A stretch of 64,000 nucleotides of DNA from Bryopsis sp. KO-2023 (lineage: Eukaryota; Chlorophyta; Ulvophyceae; Bryopsidales; Bryopsidaceae), in the NCBI GenBank assembly GCA_030272585.1, contig BSYQ01000013.1:496001-560000 (forward strand), read 5' to 3'. Under the pieces are notes generated by a model, which did no database searches, had not been told where the DNA came from, and was given only the letters and a program-made list of their open reading frames with translations. Each line of letters begins with the position of its first letter. The stretch's first letter is position 1. Positions 1-12,500 of this stretch are shown here, piece by piece. The translations under genes and the position numbers were made by a program.

Positions 1-1281
1 TGCAAAGTATCCCTGCAGCTAACAGGTTCTGCACCTGCAATTTACCAACTGCCCATAACATTGCCAGATCTGCCTGCAAAAATTTTCACAGTCCCTTGTG
101 TTTCTTCATATGTAGAGCTGAACCTGACCACCAAATGTCATAACCTTCAGCTCCTGATCTTTGACACCATGCTATCCATGCATCAAATTCAAACACGACC
201 GCCCATTGTGTTTACCATCTCATCATGAAATAAATGAGCTGCCAACTTCATGTCTAACCACTGCAAACAAACTCAAGAAGAAATTCACCTGAAAATCTGA
301 TTCCTGCCTGAAAATCAAACACCAAATCAGATATAGATCTTCAGAAACTGAAAATCCTTTTGCTTTTCCTTCTGAGCTTTATATTTCTCACAATAAAATT
401 TGAACTACCGCTGGTCCACGTATATATATACTTCTCAAAGAAATCAGACATATACACTTCACTCCTGATTTTCTTTCTTGATCTCCTGAAAATCTGCAAC
501 TCAAACCAGATCTAATGTATCGAATCAAAATAAAGCATTTTCCAGATTTTAGTCACTACCAATTAAGTCCAAAAGTGACTGCAACAATACCAAACTCTGT
601 CACTGAAAATTGCTATCTCTGATGCCCTTTGGCACAATCATAAGTTTTCTAGGGAACCCTGAATGTCCCTCAGAAATGTTTCAGCCCAACAACCAGTCTA
701 TGGACCTGTAAAATAGAGATCAGAGTCCTCCTTTCGAGTACAAAACTGCAACTCCATCTGCAGTCTGAAATAGAGCCCAAATCTCTCATTTTCCAGCCTT
801 TTAAATGTTGTCATTCTGCCACTGATTTGCCAAACCAATTTCCATATTCAAAACTGAAATGAAAGCTCTTATGTAGGTGGTTGTATCTGCCCTTTTTATC
901 AGCCATACTCAGGTGGCACCAAATACTAACACCACAAAGATAAATCTCATAATGCATCAGATATTTTTCTAAACCAATACTCTGATCCTCTTTCCTTTAG
1001 AGCTGAGGTCTTGCATACTCTGCAACTCCTAGAAAAGATCATTGTATTTTCCTTCGACTCAACTACATTCCTTCATCAATCTGAAAAGGTGATATCAGAT
1101 GCAGTTCACATGTTACTGCATCCACTGAAAATTTCTCTAGCCAATTTCAGAATCCTAGCTAGCTTCTAGTTTGTAGGCGAGATGTAGCTATTCTGATTCT
1201 ACATCCACGCCTATCGTATAAACAATTTTTCTCCACGTCATGAAATCACCGACAATCAAAAGTTCAGTTCCTTCTCAAAAC

Positions 1282-1479
1282 ATCAATCGCATGCCGTACA
1301 CAATCTGCCTGGCATGTATTCTCATTTCAGCCGCACGCCGCACACGGCCTGCCTGGCATGTCCACTGCACTTCCATAAAGATCAATCGCACGCCGTACAC
1401 AATCTGCCTGGCATGTATTCTCATTTCAGCCGCACGCCGCACACGGCCTGCCTGGCATGTACACTTCACTTCGAAGTTT
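1282..1479. repeat. 99-bp tandem duplication inside LARD1
   Basis: Two adjacent copies begin ATCAATCGCA at 1282 and 1381. Each contains two variants of a subrepeat with CGCACGCCG and GCCTGGCATGT. The same duplication is in LARD2 at about 23679-23876, so it predates the spread of the family. The short ORFs here on both strands are translations of the repeat. Confidence 0.85.
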
Positions 1480-4400
1480 AGACTATGTCCTTTAAAGTAG
1501 ACTTCATTAGGTCTACCCAGCCCATAACTCCTCGCTCACAAAAACAAATCTGATGTGCCTGCAGAACACATCATGCAGGTCAGGTGTGGCCCCACATGAC
1601 CACACACCCCCTGCCTCCGAGAGCTGAGCAGTCGTGGCTACACTCGGCCCAACAACCCCCTCAAGCTCAGAATCCTCCTCCAAAAATTCTGCAAGTCAGT
1701 ACTCCCCGCACTGCACCTCAGAACTTTTCCTTGAAAATCTGCAGATGCTGCGACTCCCCGCCCAGCATCTACCAACTCACAGTCTGCAGGTCCCACGCGT
1801 CGCCTAGTGGGTACCTCCTGCAACACTGCTCACCTTCTCCTCAAGGTCTCCAGAATTCCCTGCACCAGTGTCCTTGCCCGGACCACCACCTGCAGAAATT
1901 CCATCCACCAGACTTACACACTTCTCCGTAGTTGCGGCTGCACCGGCACTCCAACTTCGGAATGGACTCCGCGCCCATAGGCTACCCTCCCCTGAGGTAA
2001 CACCCTGTGTGAGTGGCTACGCCGGCCTTCTCACACTCCACTTCTGTCCTCCTTCGCCTCTTTTCTCACTCCTGCAAGTCCTCCCTGGACTTCCATCCCC
2101 GCGAAAACTTGGGGCTGAGCAACTTTCTTGAGGGATGCTGATCTTAGCTTCCCCGCTCAGTTGTCCTACATGAGTGTATGCTTCCCATGGCACTCCACTC
2201 ATGCACCATCTCCTCAGATGTAGCTACACATGGCTTTCATCTGCAAGAGATATCTGCAAGTCTTGCTCTCCTTTTCTCACTTCACAACCCATAAGCACCA
2301 CCTGGTGCTATCACCTTAAACTCTCTTTTTTTTTTTAACTTGTACTCTTCTCGTAAAAAGCACCTGACTACAATGTGACTGCAAAAAGAATATAAAACCT
2401 GCCACATTTAACTTCCTTTCTTTTCCTCCTATTTTACCCTAATAAATCAGCAAAATACTGAGTGCACCTCTTTCTTTTGTCACAACAAACCACTAAGTAT
2501 ATTATGGCAGTCCAAACACAAAAATCTGCCACAGTTTCTTTGTGTAAAGAATGCATGAAAACTTCAGGTGACTCCAGCATATCACTAATATACTTTCTAT
2601 CGCCAACAGGATAGAAACTCTACCAAAATAACTATCAGAAATATACTCCCTTTGAAAATCAGCAACCACTCTGCATCCAAATGAAAAAGGAAGAACAGAA
2701 CTATACCAAACAAGCAAAGAAAACTTCTCTTTTGTTCAGCCATCTGCCCTTTAGACTGCTGCCCTTTTTCTGTGCCTCAAGAGTACCACTGCTAGTTCAA
2801 TATCTGACCTGAAATTTTCTGGAAACCTGAATAAACTTCCAGAATGAGATATATCCTGAAAACCTATTTTCCAACACCTCAAAGACAAATAACCAAGAGT
2901 GTAACCAGAAATTTCTTTTCTCTAAGACCAAGCTTCTTCAACCAACTCTGCTACCACCAAAGTCTTGTTGAAATAAAACCTAGTACCGAGAAAATGCTGC
3001 CATCAACCAAAGAAAATACCCTCTTAATCAATGGGTAGGATGTGGCTGCTTTATCACTTCATCCTCCCCATCTGATTTCTTTTCTCTTTGAAAGACAATC
3101 AGTATTTTCAAACAGCTTAATTTCCAGAATTCCCTACACTATCTTTGAAAATTCAGTCTCTAACAATACTACCACAATTGAGTATTGTTCCCTTCCAGAA
3201 AATTCTCTAATCACTAGCAACCGTTTACTGCTCAATAAGGGGCATCCTTGAACAAAATAACCTGCCCTCATATCAATGTATCTGACTGAAAATTTTCTGC
3301 TAGCGAAAATAGAAGATGTCCTATTTCAGAACACCCATAATAGAAGAAAAGATCAGCTACTGCTGTACCAAACATTTCTTCACTTCACCACTATCACTCA
3401 GCCTACTAAAGAAGAGTTCCATGGACCTATTGGTCCCTTCAAAAATCTACATCTTTTCCTGACCTGAAAAGCAAGGCTGCCACAGAAAAATACCTTGCCA
3501 ATACATCTAATATTTGCCCTGCCAACAACAGAAAATGATCTGCCACTGATCTATAAAAAGACTGATATTCTGTCATTTGTCCCACCAAACAACAGAAAAT
3601 AATCTGCCACTAGTCTATTATAGAACGAAAACTTCATGTCATTGACATTCTTCTGAGAATAACCTGCCACTGGTCTATTCAGAAATCAGAGCAATATACC
3701 ATAGGGTCCATCAAGAAAAAGACAAGACAAGACAACCCTTCCACAGAAACACAAACACTATACCTCAACTGACCAATAGAGTAGAACTGAAAAGTGCCTT
3801 AGCTTTCTGCAAGCAACTCTAAAATAAGTTCTGACCTTCAGTTCTCCTCATTTCAAGTTCAGAAACGACTCTGAAAAATTCCCTCAAGCTATTGTGCATT
3901 CACTGAAACACCTGAAAATGTTCCCACAATCAACACAAATGTAGCAAGTGTTCCTGATGTACAAACATCCAAAATATGTATGCACAATCACATCAAAGCT
4001 GATGTGACACATGTTCTGACCTGCCACTAAAGCCAAGAATTTTTCCACTGCAACCTTCAACACTCTGAAATGATAAGTCACCACTACTGCTCAAATCCAC
4101 TGAGCCAAGGATAAATCTCCACTAACAAATGCACAATTCCAAGCAAACAAACAAGGGGGAACTTCTGATCAGAAAAATCCTAACTTCTGACCAATAAAGC
4201 TGTCAAATATCACCACCAGACTTTTGAAAGAATATATCAAAACTTCCTGAAAAATCTGCCTGGTCTCAAAGACTCTTTCCAGAATTTTCACCACTGACTT
4301 GTAATCAATCAAAGCCTTTCAGAACATCTCCCTCACTTCAGCCTGAAAATTTGACTGCAACTCTGAAATCCTTTATAAAGTGATCAAACATCTTTTCCAG

Positions 4401-4529
4401 AATGTGTACTGCAATCAGAAGATCATAGATCACCTGATCCTGAAATCAATCTGAAGCTCACTACTTCTAAAGTCACTTCAATCAACCAACGAAATGATCA
4501 GATCACTCAAATGTAACCCTGCAAGCACG

Positions 4530-5650
4530 TAACACTCTTGCATCTCGCGTCTGCGCTCAACTTACGCTCAGCCTGCGCTCAACCTGCGCTCAACCTGAGT
4601 CAGTTAAGCGATGCCTGCATCAGTCGCACTCACTGCGTACACTGCAACTCTTCCTGGTCGCACCAACTTAATTTGTGCTACACAATTCTCACTCTCGCAC
4701 ACATCCTGCCACGTTCTGTGCAAGTCCATCAGATCCTGCACCTTGTGCCGACCTTGCACACAGCTGCGCGTTCCTGCGTCAACTGCGCGATCCCTGCATC
4801 AGCTGTTCCTTCAATCGACACGCAGTCCCAACATCGTCTGCGAACTTCCATCAAGAGCTGCACAGTTCCATAAACACTGCGCAGTCCCTGCATCCTGCAT
4901 AGGCTGCCCAGCCTGCATCTGCGCGAAATGTCCCATCGACATTGCAATCCGCTGCACGCAGCGTAACTCTGTCGTCTGCAGTGCAATTTCGCATGTGCAG
5001 CGCTTTCCTGTGGCTGCTGCGCGTCACATCATCCACTTACGCAGTGCCAACATTCGCTGCGCACTTCCAGCAAAACCTGCGCACGTTCTGTCTGCGACGC
5101 AATCCTGCACGCGGTACATTTCCATATTCGCTGCGCAACCTTGTATCAACAGCGTAATTCCACATCTGCGGTACAACTCTGCATCTGCGGCGCAATCCTG
5201 GATCTGCTGCGCATTCCTGGATCTGCTGCGCAGTTCTACACCTGCGACGCAATCCTCCAAATGCTGCGCCACCCAACGTCTCCTGCGACGCTGCATAGTC
5301 GTGCTGCGCTTGACAATGCTGCGCGCCTGTGTGTAAGCTGCGCTTCTACATACTCCAATGTATTGCCCTGCGCTCTACACATCACTTCTGCGAAATCTGT
5401 CTGCCGCAGTGTTCTTACACACACTGCGCCCATTCTACTCCTGACGCTGATTCAGCGACTTTCCTTCACACAGCACACTCGAACACTCCAATAGATAACT
5501 GCAAATCTGCAAAGCACTGGCGTTTGTCTGCCTTGCAAACCTCTGCTTTGCACTGTGCTGTGTGCCTGCTAGTGTCCTGCGCCTCTGCGCCTTCTCACTG
5601 CGCGCCTGCCGCGCATACTACTGCCTCTGCAGCCTGCCAGACTCGTTTGT
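4530..5650 (-). repeat. Leader of LARD1: dense degenerate array of GCGCAG/TGCGC words
   Basis: About 1.1 kb immediately downstream of the primer-binding site (minus-strand sense) is packed with dozens of short GCGCAG-type words at irregular spacing of about 10-30 bp. No coding signal is apparent. The same array is in LARD2 at 19430-20530, and the element 3 leader (32640-32990) is rich in the same words. A role in RNA packaging is inference. Confidence 0.6.
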
Positions 5651-5680
5651 GATCTTGTCACAAGCCTGCTCCGAAACCAA

Positions 5681-6293
5681 TGTAACGACTCTGCCCCTGC
5701 AGATCGCTTTTTCTGCTTCAATACACTGAAGACTGCGACCCTGCCGGTCTGCCAGTCTGAACTGCCGTTCTATTGAACGACCATGGGAGAGACACTTGAA
5801 CCTAGCAAGGTTCAAGGGCGAGATCAGGTTCCAAACTAAGGTTAGGTTAAGTTACAAGAATGTCCAAGCCCCAACAACTTATACCGTTTCTTCCAACCCT
5901 GATCCAAACTGATCCTAAGCCATAACATCAGTCTGCATCAGTGTTGCAGACCATCAAACTACCAAGTTCCTTTCAGTCCCCTTTCATGACATGCAGCCTC
6001 AGACACCTTGCACAGTACTGCGGTCCTGAGTCTGCCACCTAAGACCTTCTAGAACCTTGTGCCTGCCAGCTCTGCAGCCCACGTTCTGCAACGCTGCCAG
6101 CACCTGTCTGCCATCAGCAACCCTGTCAGCCCGACTACTCTGCCACTTCGTCAGTCTGCCAATCTGCTGACTACCAGTCCTTTAGTCTGCAGGTCTGAAG
6201 GACCTGAACCATTCCTGCTTCTGCAGAATCATAGCAGTCAACCTGCAGCCTAATCTGTCAGCCCAATCACTGCCAGTTCTGCAAGCCTGCAGG
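5681..6293 (-). repeat. 5' LTR of LARD1, main part (continues at 14085-14122)
   Basis: Matches the reverse complement of the 650-bp LTRs of LARD2. It starts TGTAAC next to the primer-binding site and is broken at 6293 by element 2. The last 38 bp, ending ATTACA, follow element 2 at 14085-14122. The two parts total about 651 bp. Confidence 0.85.
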
Positions 6294-6808
6294 TGATACC
6301 AGCTGCTGACGTCCAGGGACGTCAGACGTCAAAAGCGTCATGCATCTGACGTCTGTGAAGCGTCAGATGCATCCCCGGTGAATGACAGCATCCTCCCAAG
6401 GAGGTACTACTGAACTACAGCGAGGAAACCACCGCAAGAGCACAGAGTCAAGACAGTGGTTCGATCAGCCAGATTAGGACTTGCGAGACTGAGGTCTTGT
6501 GTTCGAGTCTGAGTGGGAACGTGCTTTGGTCTGGGCCTGTGTGTGAGAGTGTGAGTGAGTCAGGAGTAGAACTGGCGGCTGTGAGTCAGGGTAGTGGGAG
6601 TGTTACGGGTGGTTAGTCACCCTCGGGAAAGTCGAACTGGGAGTTGAAATGATGGGACGCTTGATGTAACCTTGCTTTTTCAGTGATCTGTTGGTGTGAC
6701 CCCGAGTCTGTGACCCGTGCGATTTTGTGTGACTGTTCCGCCGCCGCCTCACTCTTTTCCGAGATAGGAGACGTCGCTCGCGGACGTCAGTCCTCCCGAG
6801 CGATAACA
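6294..6808 (+). repeat. 5' LTR of element 2
   Basis: 515 bp, TGATACC...GATAACA, near-identical to 13565-14079. The first 90 bp contain several inverted and direct copies of GACGTC/ACGTCAGA words, possibly regulatory. Confidence 0.93.
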
Positions 6809-6810
6809 TT

Positions 6811-6825
6811 TTTGGTTTCGGAGCC
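6811..6825 (+). other. Primer-binding site of element 2
   Basis: TGGTTTCGGAGCCC starts within five bases of the LTR end. The same 12-mer TGGTTTCGGAGC follows the 5' LTRs of elements 3 and 4 and of the LARDs, so all use one tRNA primer whose 3' end would read GCTCCGAAACCA. I cannot name the tRNA. Confidence 0.75.
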
Positions 6826-7279
6826 CGAAGGAACCGACTGGACTGGAGCTCTCCGCTGGTTTGACCAGCAGGTTTGTTCGAGGCGCTTAACGCCAGTCGT
6901 AAGGTCGTGGGAAAACGGAAAAAAAGGCAAACGCAGTGAACGGGAAAAAAGGAAAACGTGTGGTAGCAACGTTGGAAAAGAATCACACCCATAAAAAGAG
7001 AGAAAAGAGGGTGCCAACGTTCAGTCGTGTGACAGGACGTTTGGGAAAAAGGTTACCCTGTAACCTGCGTCGCTGTCAGCGAACTGTAGTACTCAGGTTC
7101 GAAGGGTTAGAGTCGGACGTGAAGGGGTATAGTAGTATTACGTATAGTAACTCTCACGGCAAGGGCACGTGGGTTATCCGTTCACAGTTCGGCAAGGACA
7201 GGTCGTGGCGCGAAAGTCAACGGTCTACAGTTGACAGTAACCGTTGCCTGGAAAGTCAACTGAAAGTCAAGCGACCAGA

Positions 7280-9526
7280 ATGGCTCTGGTTCCGGTCGTT
7301 ACGGAAAGCGACATGGTCGCGATAAGCGACGAAGTTATGGAAGGGTCAGAAGTGCAACCAATGGTGCACCAGCAAATTCAGAATATACAGATCAATGGTT
7401 CTGATCACACTGAAATGCAAAGACAGATTGAGGTCTGGGGTGGAACAGTAACCAACCACCTCCAGCAATCATTGACCTCCATGCAGAGCCAGGTTCAACA
7501 AGTCCAGGTTGAACTCTATACACACAGAGAGCAAGCAGAGCTATATCAGTCAACTCTAAAGGAAGAGTTGCAGTCAGCCTTAGTGCACAGTTTGGAAGAA
7601 CAGAGTCGAAAACTACAGCAGACTCAAGAGCTACATGCAAAGGACTTTTATCAAAGCCTCACTGCAAATACAAACACTCAACTGAAGGACCTTGGTGAAC
7701 AGTTGAGAAGTACAGGAAAAGATCATGCTGTGGGCATGGCTCAGTGGAAAAATAAGAACCAAACAGAGCTGGAACTATTCCAGAAGAAGCAGTTAGCTCT
7801 ACAGGAGCAACTGATGTTGGTTCAAAAGAAACAACAGGAAGATATTAATGCCCAACTATATGAAGTGTCTCAGCACATGCAAAGAATGCAAAAACAGCTG
7901 ATGGAAGAGAGGGAGAGTATGACAAACACAATGACTAGTATACTACAAGGAGAATTGGACTCCTATCCTGCAGTCATTCAGAAAATGGTAGCTACAGCAG
8001 TGGATGAAACCACCACAGCTATTGAGGACAAGTATAACAATGCTGAAGGACAGAAAGCAGATCTAGAAGAGACTAGATGGGCTTTAACTGATCCAGAATA
8101 TCAGAAAGCAGTTGATGGCTGGATGAAGGATGGAATCCTGAGAACACCTATTCCTCCACAAGTGATGCAAGTGCATATGATGCAAGCAACACAAACAGTA
8201 CAGAATACAGAGGAAGGAGAAACTGAGGGACAAACTCAGGATATCCCAACATCTGGTCAGCCACCAGTACAGCAAGTTATACCTGCCACAAGTACTGGAG
8301 CAGTACCTCCAGGACCCTCTTCTTTAGGTCTGATAGACCTCACTTCAGGACAACAACTGTCCATGGGTTTACCACCCCCTATACTGCAACCACCAGCAGT
8401 AACTATAGCACCTCCAGCTACCTTTACTTTAGGTACTACCCCAGCACCATCAGGAATGGGAATTAGACCACCAAATCCCTTTGAACAGTTAACAAGTCAA
8501 AGAGCACCCAGTGGTGGTGCACCTGGAGGAAATCCAGGGGATCCAAATGGATCAAATGGACCAAATGGCCCAGACAGACCAGGCATGCCTAGAGCATCTG
8601 GTTCTGGACATCCAGGGCCAGGGAATGGTGGTGATGGTGGTGGAGGTGATGGAGGAGGTCCCCCAGGAGGAGGACCACCTGATAGAGATCCTAGTGGTAC
8701 ATCAGGAGGTTCAGGACAAGGTCCTGATAGACCTTACAGCAAACAGATTAAGCTCACTCCCCCAGAGAAATTCACAGGAGATGAAAGGATGTCTGCAACA
8801 GAATGGATACTAGGAATGAAGAGATGGTTGCAGAATCAACACATCTTAGAGAGAGACTGGTTATCCTGTTTTCAGTCACATCTCCAGGGAGATGCACTTA
8901 GCTGGTTAAACCTGATGGATATACAGATCATGAATCAGGAAAAAGCAGAGTATGCTAGCTGGCAAGAGTTCACTCAAGAACTAAGGAATGTTTTTGAGCC
9001 AGTCTCCCTAATAGAGACTGCCAGAAAACAATTAAGAACTCTAAGGCAGACTGGAACTGCCTTAGGCTACATCAGACTCTTCAGAAAGCTGATGTTTAGA
9101 CTCCCCAATCTACCTCAAGAAGAAAGATATGCAGCCTTTGTGGATGGGCTCTCAGATAGAAATATGCAAGCACAGGTTATGACCCTGTGTGATGGAGATC
9201 TGGATAAGGCCATCCTCACAGTCCAAAGACTCTCTGCAACTATAGGCAGTAGAGGTGGCACTACTAGCAATTTTAGAGGCAGAGGTAGAGGGAGGGGAAG
9301 ATTTGGACAGAGAAATACACAGATGTCAGCAATGATGTCTGCTGCAACATCGCAACTGCCTCCTGCAGCAAATTCAGTTAAGGCTGTGCAGCAGAGAGGT
9401 CAGATGGGATCTAGGCCCTCAAGGGGAGGATCCTTCAAGTGTTTTCTATGTGGAAGCACAGAGCATGGGGTGAGACAGTGTCCCAAACTGTCCCAAGCTC
9501 AGAAAGCCCTGAAGAAGGGAAACTAA
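7280..9526 (+). CDS. gag: Gag polyprotein of element 2
   Basis: 748 aa from the ATG at 7280; the frame is open upstream, but this is the first ATG after the leader. It is the structural capsid/nucleocapsid protein of the retrotransposon. Residues about 40-270 are Q/E/K-rich and look like a long coiled coil. About 290-480 is a P/G-rich linker with a glycine-rich stretch. About 485-620 is a retrotransposon gag domain with the W...L...W pattern. About 670-690 is RG-rich. A CCHC zinc knuckle (C-x2-C-x4-H-x4-C) lies at about 721-734. The long coiled-coil N-terminus makes it larger than typical chromovirus Gags and than the Gags of elements 3 and 4. It ends AAG GGA AAC TAA, the frameshift site into pol. 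Confidence 0.9.
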   Translation: MALVPVVTESDMVAISDEVMEGSEVQPMVHQQIQNIQINGSDHTEMQRQIEVWGGTVTNHLQQSLTSMQSQVQQVQVELYTHREQAELYQSTLKEELQSALVHSLEEQSRKLQQTQELHAKDFYQSLTANTNTQLKDLGEQLRSTGKDHAVGMAQWKNKNQTELELFQKKQLALQEQLMLVQKKQQEDINAQLYEVSQHMQRMQKQLMEERESMTNTMTSILQGELDSYPAVIQKMVATAVDETTTAIEDKYNNAEGQKADLEETRWALTDPEYQKAVDGWMKDGILRTPIPPQVMQVHMMQATQTVQNTEEGETEGQTQDIPTSGQPPVQQVIPATSTGAVPPGPSSLGLIDLTSGQQLSMGLPPPILQPPAVTIAPPATFTLGTTPAPSGMGIRPPNPFEQLTSQRAPSGGAPGGNPGDPNGSNGPNGPDRPGMPRASGSGHPGPGNGGDGGGGDGGGPPGGGPPDRDPSGTSGGSGQGPDRPYSKQIKLTPPEKFTGDERMSATEWILGMKRWLQNQHILERDWLSCFQSHLQGDALSWLNLMDIQIMNQEKAEYASWQEFTQELRNVFEPVSLIETARKQLRTLRQTGTALGYIRLFRKLMFRLPNLPQEERYAAFVDGLSDRNMQAQVMTLCDGDLDKAILTVQRLSATIGSRGGTTSNFRGRGRGRGRFGQRNTQMSAMMSAATSQLPPAANSVKAVQQRGQMGSRPSRGGSFKCFLCGSTEHGVRQCPKLSQAQKALKKGN

Positions 9527-9560
9527 AAGAGGAGGCTAGTGTTGGGTCAGCTAAGCCTCC
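9517..9560 (+). promoter_or_regulatory. Programmed -1 ribosomal frameshift signal between gag and pol
   Basis: The heptamer G GGA AAC (9517-9523) is in the gag frame, directly before the gag TAA stop (9524-9526), and fits the X XXY YYZ slip rule. After a 7-nt spacer a stem forms between GGAGGCT (9531-9537) and AGCCTCC (9554-9560); it can extend by two pairs with one bulged A. Loop bases TGGGT (9543-9547) can pair with ACCCA (9582-9586), giving a possible pseudoknot. pol is in the -1 frame and opens exactly here. Confidence 0.8.
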
Positions 9561-12500
9561 AGATGATATTGAAATGAAAGAACCCACTACAAAAACACCA
9601 GCCTCACTAAATGATGGTGTTCAAGAGACACCTGTGGTTGCAGCCCCTATTGCAACAGAACAGGAAGCATACACACTGGATGGGGTCACTCCAGGAGTGT
9701 TAATTCAAAAGAAAAAGCAGTCTCAAAAGAGAGTGGATAAACAAACAGAGGCCACTGTGAGTTTACCCACTAGAGTGGAAGGAAATGTTGAGGGAAAGGA
9801 ACCAGTTCAGACTGCAGTAGCTCAGGCTACAGCAGCATATAGAGGATATGAACTGGCAGGATTTATTGGTGCAAAGAAAGCTACAGCATACATTGATACA
9901 GGATCCACTGCTAACTATATTAGCATGGATGCAGTCAAGGAACTGGGACTACAATACAAACCACAAGAAACTCCTGTTAAGTTTCTAGATGGTACAGAAA
10001 GGAAATCAGTGGGGAGATGTTTTGGCATCCCATTTGTCTGTGGAAAGATCCAGCTCTCATTTGATGCTGATGTCTTTCCAGACAGTAATCACCCAATCCT
10101 ACTGGGATTGCCCTGGCTCATACACTATAATCCCAAAGTGGATTTTAAGTCAGGAATAATCACAGTAAACAAGGGCAAAAAGAGTGTAAAATTACCACTC
10201 TCAGTGATGCCTGAATATCAGCTCAAACCCACTGGAGCTACAGAACTTTCCTTTTGTTCTAGTGGCAGAATCAAAAGACAGATAGAAAAAGGGGAAATCA
10301 AACACATCATCATGGTGGTGATTAGGCCAGAGGATGAATCAAAGACTGGAGTAGAAACAATCCCAGAACAAAGGGAAGGGGATGATCTACAGAAAATCCT
10401 GCAGGAGGATATGGATCCCAGGATTAAGGAAGTACTGACTCAGTACAGAAAAGTATTTGCAAAAGATTTGCCTAAGGGTGTACCTCCTACCAGGCTGGGT
10501 CATGAATTCAGGATTGATCTGGAGGAGGGTACAGAACCCATGTATAGACCCCTATACAAACTGTCTCCTCTTGAGTTAGATGAGGTTAAAAGACAGTTAG
10601 ATTACCTGTTGGAGATGGATTTCATAGAACCATCACAGTCACCATTTGGGGCACCAATCCTGTTTGTCCCTAAGAAAGATGGAGGGCTCAGGATGTGCCT
10701 GGATTACAGATGGCTCAATAAGAAAACCATCAAAAACAGATACCCTCTGCCCTTACCAGAGGAGATGATTGACAGGGTACATGGGGCTAGATATTTCACT
10801 AAGATTGACCTGAGATCAGGCTACTGGCAGATGCCTCTAAGGGAAGAGGATAGGCCTAAGACTGCCTTCAGAAGTAGATTTGGACACTATCAGTTCAAAG
10901 TGCTTTCTTTTGGACTTACTAATGCTCCAGCACAATATATGAACATGGTTAATGACATCTTCAAGGATATGCTGGATATCTTTGTGCTGATCTTCATTGA
11001 TGATCTCTTAATCTATTCTAAGAGCATCTCTGAGCATGTAGAGCATTTAGCAGCAGTCTTAGCCAGGCTACAGAAGTATAGTCTGTTTGCCAAGGCCACC
11101 AAAAGTGAAATCTGTGTGAAGGAAACAGATTTCTGTGGATTTTGGTTGAGTGAAAAAGGGATCTCAGCAATGGATGTGAAAGTTAAGGCAATCAGGGATT
11201 GGAAGCCCTTAAAAACAGTTACTGATGTCAGGAGTTTTCTGGGGATGGTATCCTTCTATAGAAGATTCATCCCAGACTTTGCAAAGATAGCAGGCCCTCT
11301 GCATGACTTAACTAAGAAGGATGTCATGTGGGAGTGGGGCTCTGCTCAGGAACAAGCTTTTCAATCACTTAAAACTGCATTGATGGGGAAACCAGTGCTG
11401 ATCCATCCTAATCCAGTGAAAGATTACACTGTGATTAGTGATGCATCTGGGGAAGCAACTGGAGGAGTCCTTTGTCAGGATCATGGCTCTGGATTACAGC
11501 CCATAGCCTTCTGCAGTAGGAGATTATCAAAGTCAGAACAGAATTACTCAGTATATGAAAGGGAACTCCTGGGAATAGCCTACTGCTTGATGCAGTGGAG
11601 GCACTATTTAGAGGGCTGCCCAGGAGAAGTCACAGTCTTTACAGACCACCAGCCACTAACTAATTTCATGGATCAAAAGATGATGTCAAGACCCCAAGCC
11701 AGGTGGCTCAGGGCAGGACATTTCCTCAGCATCAAACCAAAAATTCAGTACATCCAAGGGAAACTGAATCTGGTTGCTGATGCACTATCAAGAAGTCTTC
11801 CAGCAGAGCAGGAACTCAAAGTAGTGAGTTCATTACAGCCTAGCACAGAAGAGATTACACTCTGGGAACAAGCAACACTGGCAGATGTTGAGATCAAGGA
11901 CATCTACACTCAAATACTGGATGGGGAGAGAATTCCAGGCTATGGAATTAATGAATCAGGATTATTGATTTATCAAACTCAGGATGGACTTATGAAATTA
12001 TGGGTTCCTCAGGAACTGAGGATGAAAGTCCTTACAGAAGGACATGATAATCAAATCTCTGGACATTTGGGAATAGAGAGAACTCTGGAGCTGATGTCCA
12101 GGAAATACTACTGGAATAATATGAAAAAGGATGTCCAGGAATATGTCAGGACATGTGAGGTTTGCCAGCAAATGAAACCTGAGTTAAGAGCTCAGAAGGG
12201 ATTGCTGCAACCTATTCCAGTAGCTGATAAGAAATGGGATCAGATCACTACTGATCTAGTGACTGATTTACCCCCTGTGGATGGATTTGATTCAATTGCA
12301 GTGTTTGTTGATAGATTGACTAAGATGGTAAAGTTTATACCCTGCAGCAAAACAATAGATGCACCAGGGTATGCAAGGATATTCTTTGATCACATCTTCA
12401 GGAATCATGGGATTCCCAGTGTGATAATCAGTGATAGGGACACTAGATTTGCTAGTAAATTCTGGCAGGAATTAATGAGATGTGTGGGGACTAAAGTAAG

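Noticed and set aside
1240-1500. 86-aa ORF with repeated CLACILISAARRTRPAWHV
   Set aside because: Product of the 99-bp tandem duplication; the opposite strand is open too.
4538-5652. Several overlapping C/A/S- or R/C-rich ORFs on both strands
   Set aside because: They are translations of the GCGCAG word array and are open in many frames; the same appears in LARD2. No protein features.
6936-7325. 129-aa basic ORF in the leader of element 2
   Set aside because: Overlaps the gag start in another frame, with K/R-rich composition from an A-rich leader; no supporting homologue in the window.
8511-8813. 100-aa ORF in element 2
   Set aside because: Alternative frame of the glycine-rich Gag linker.
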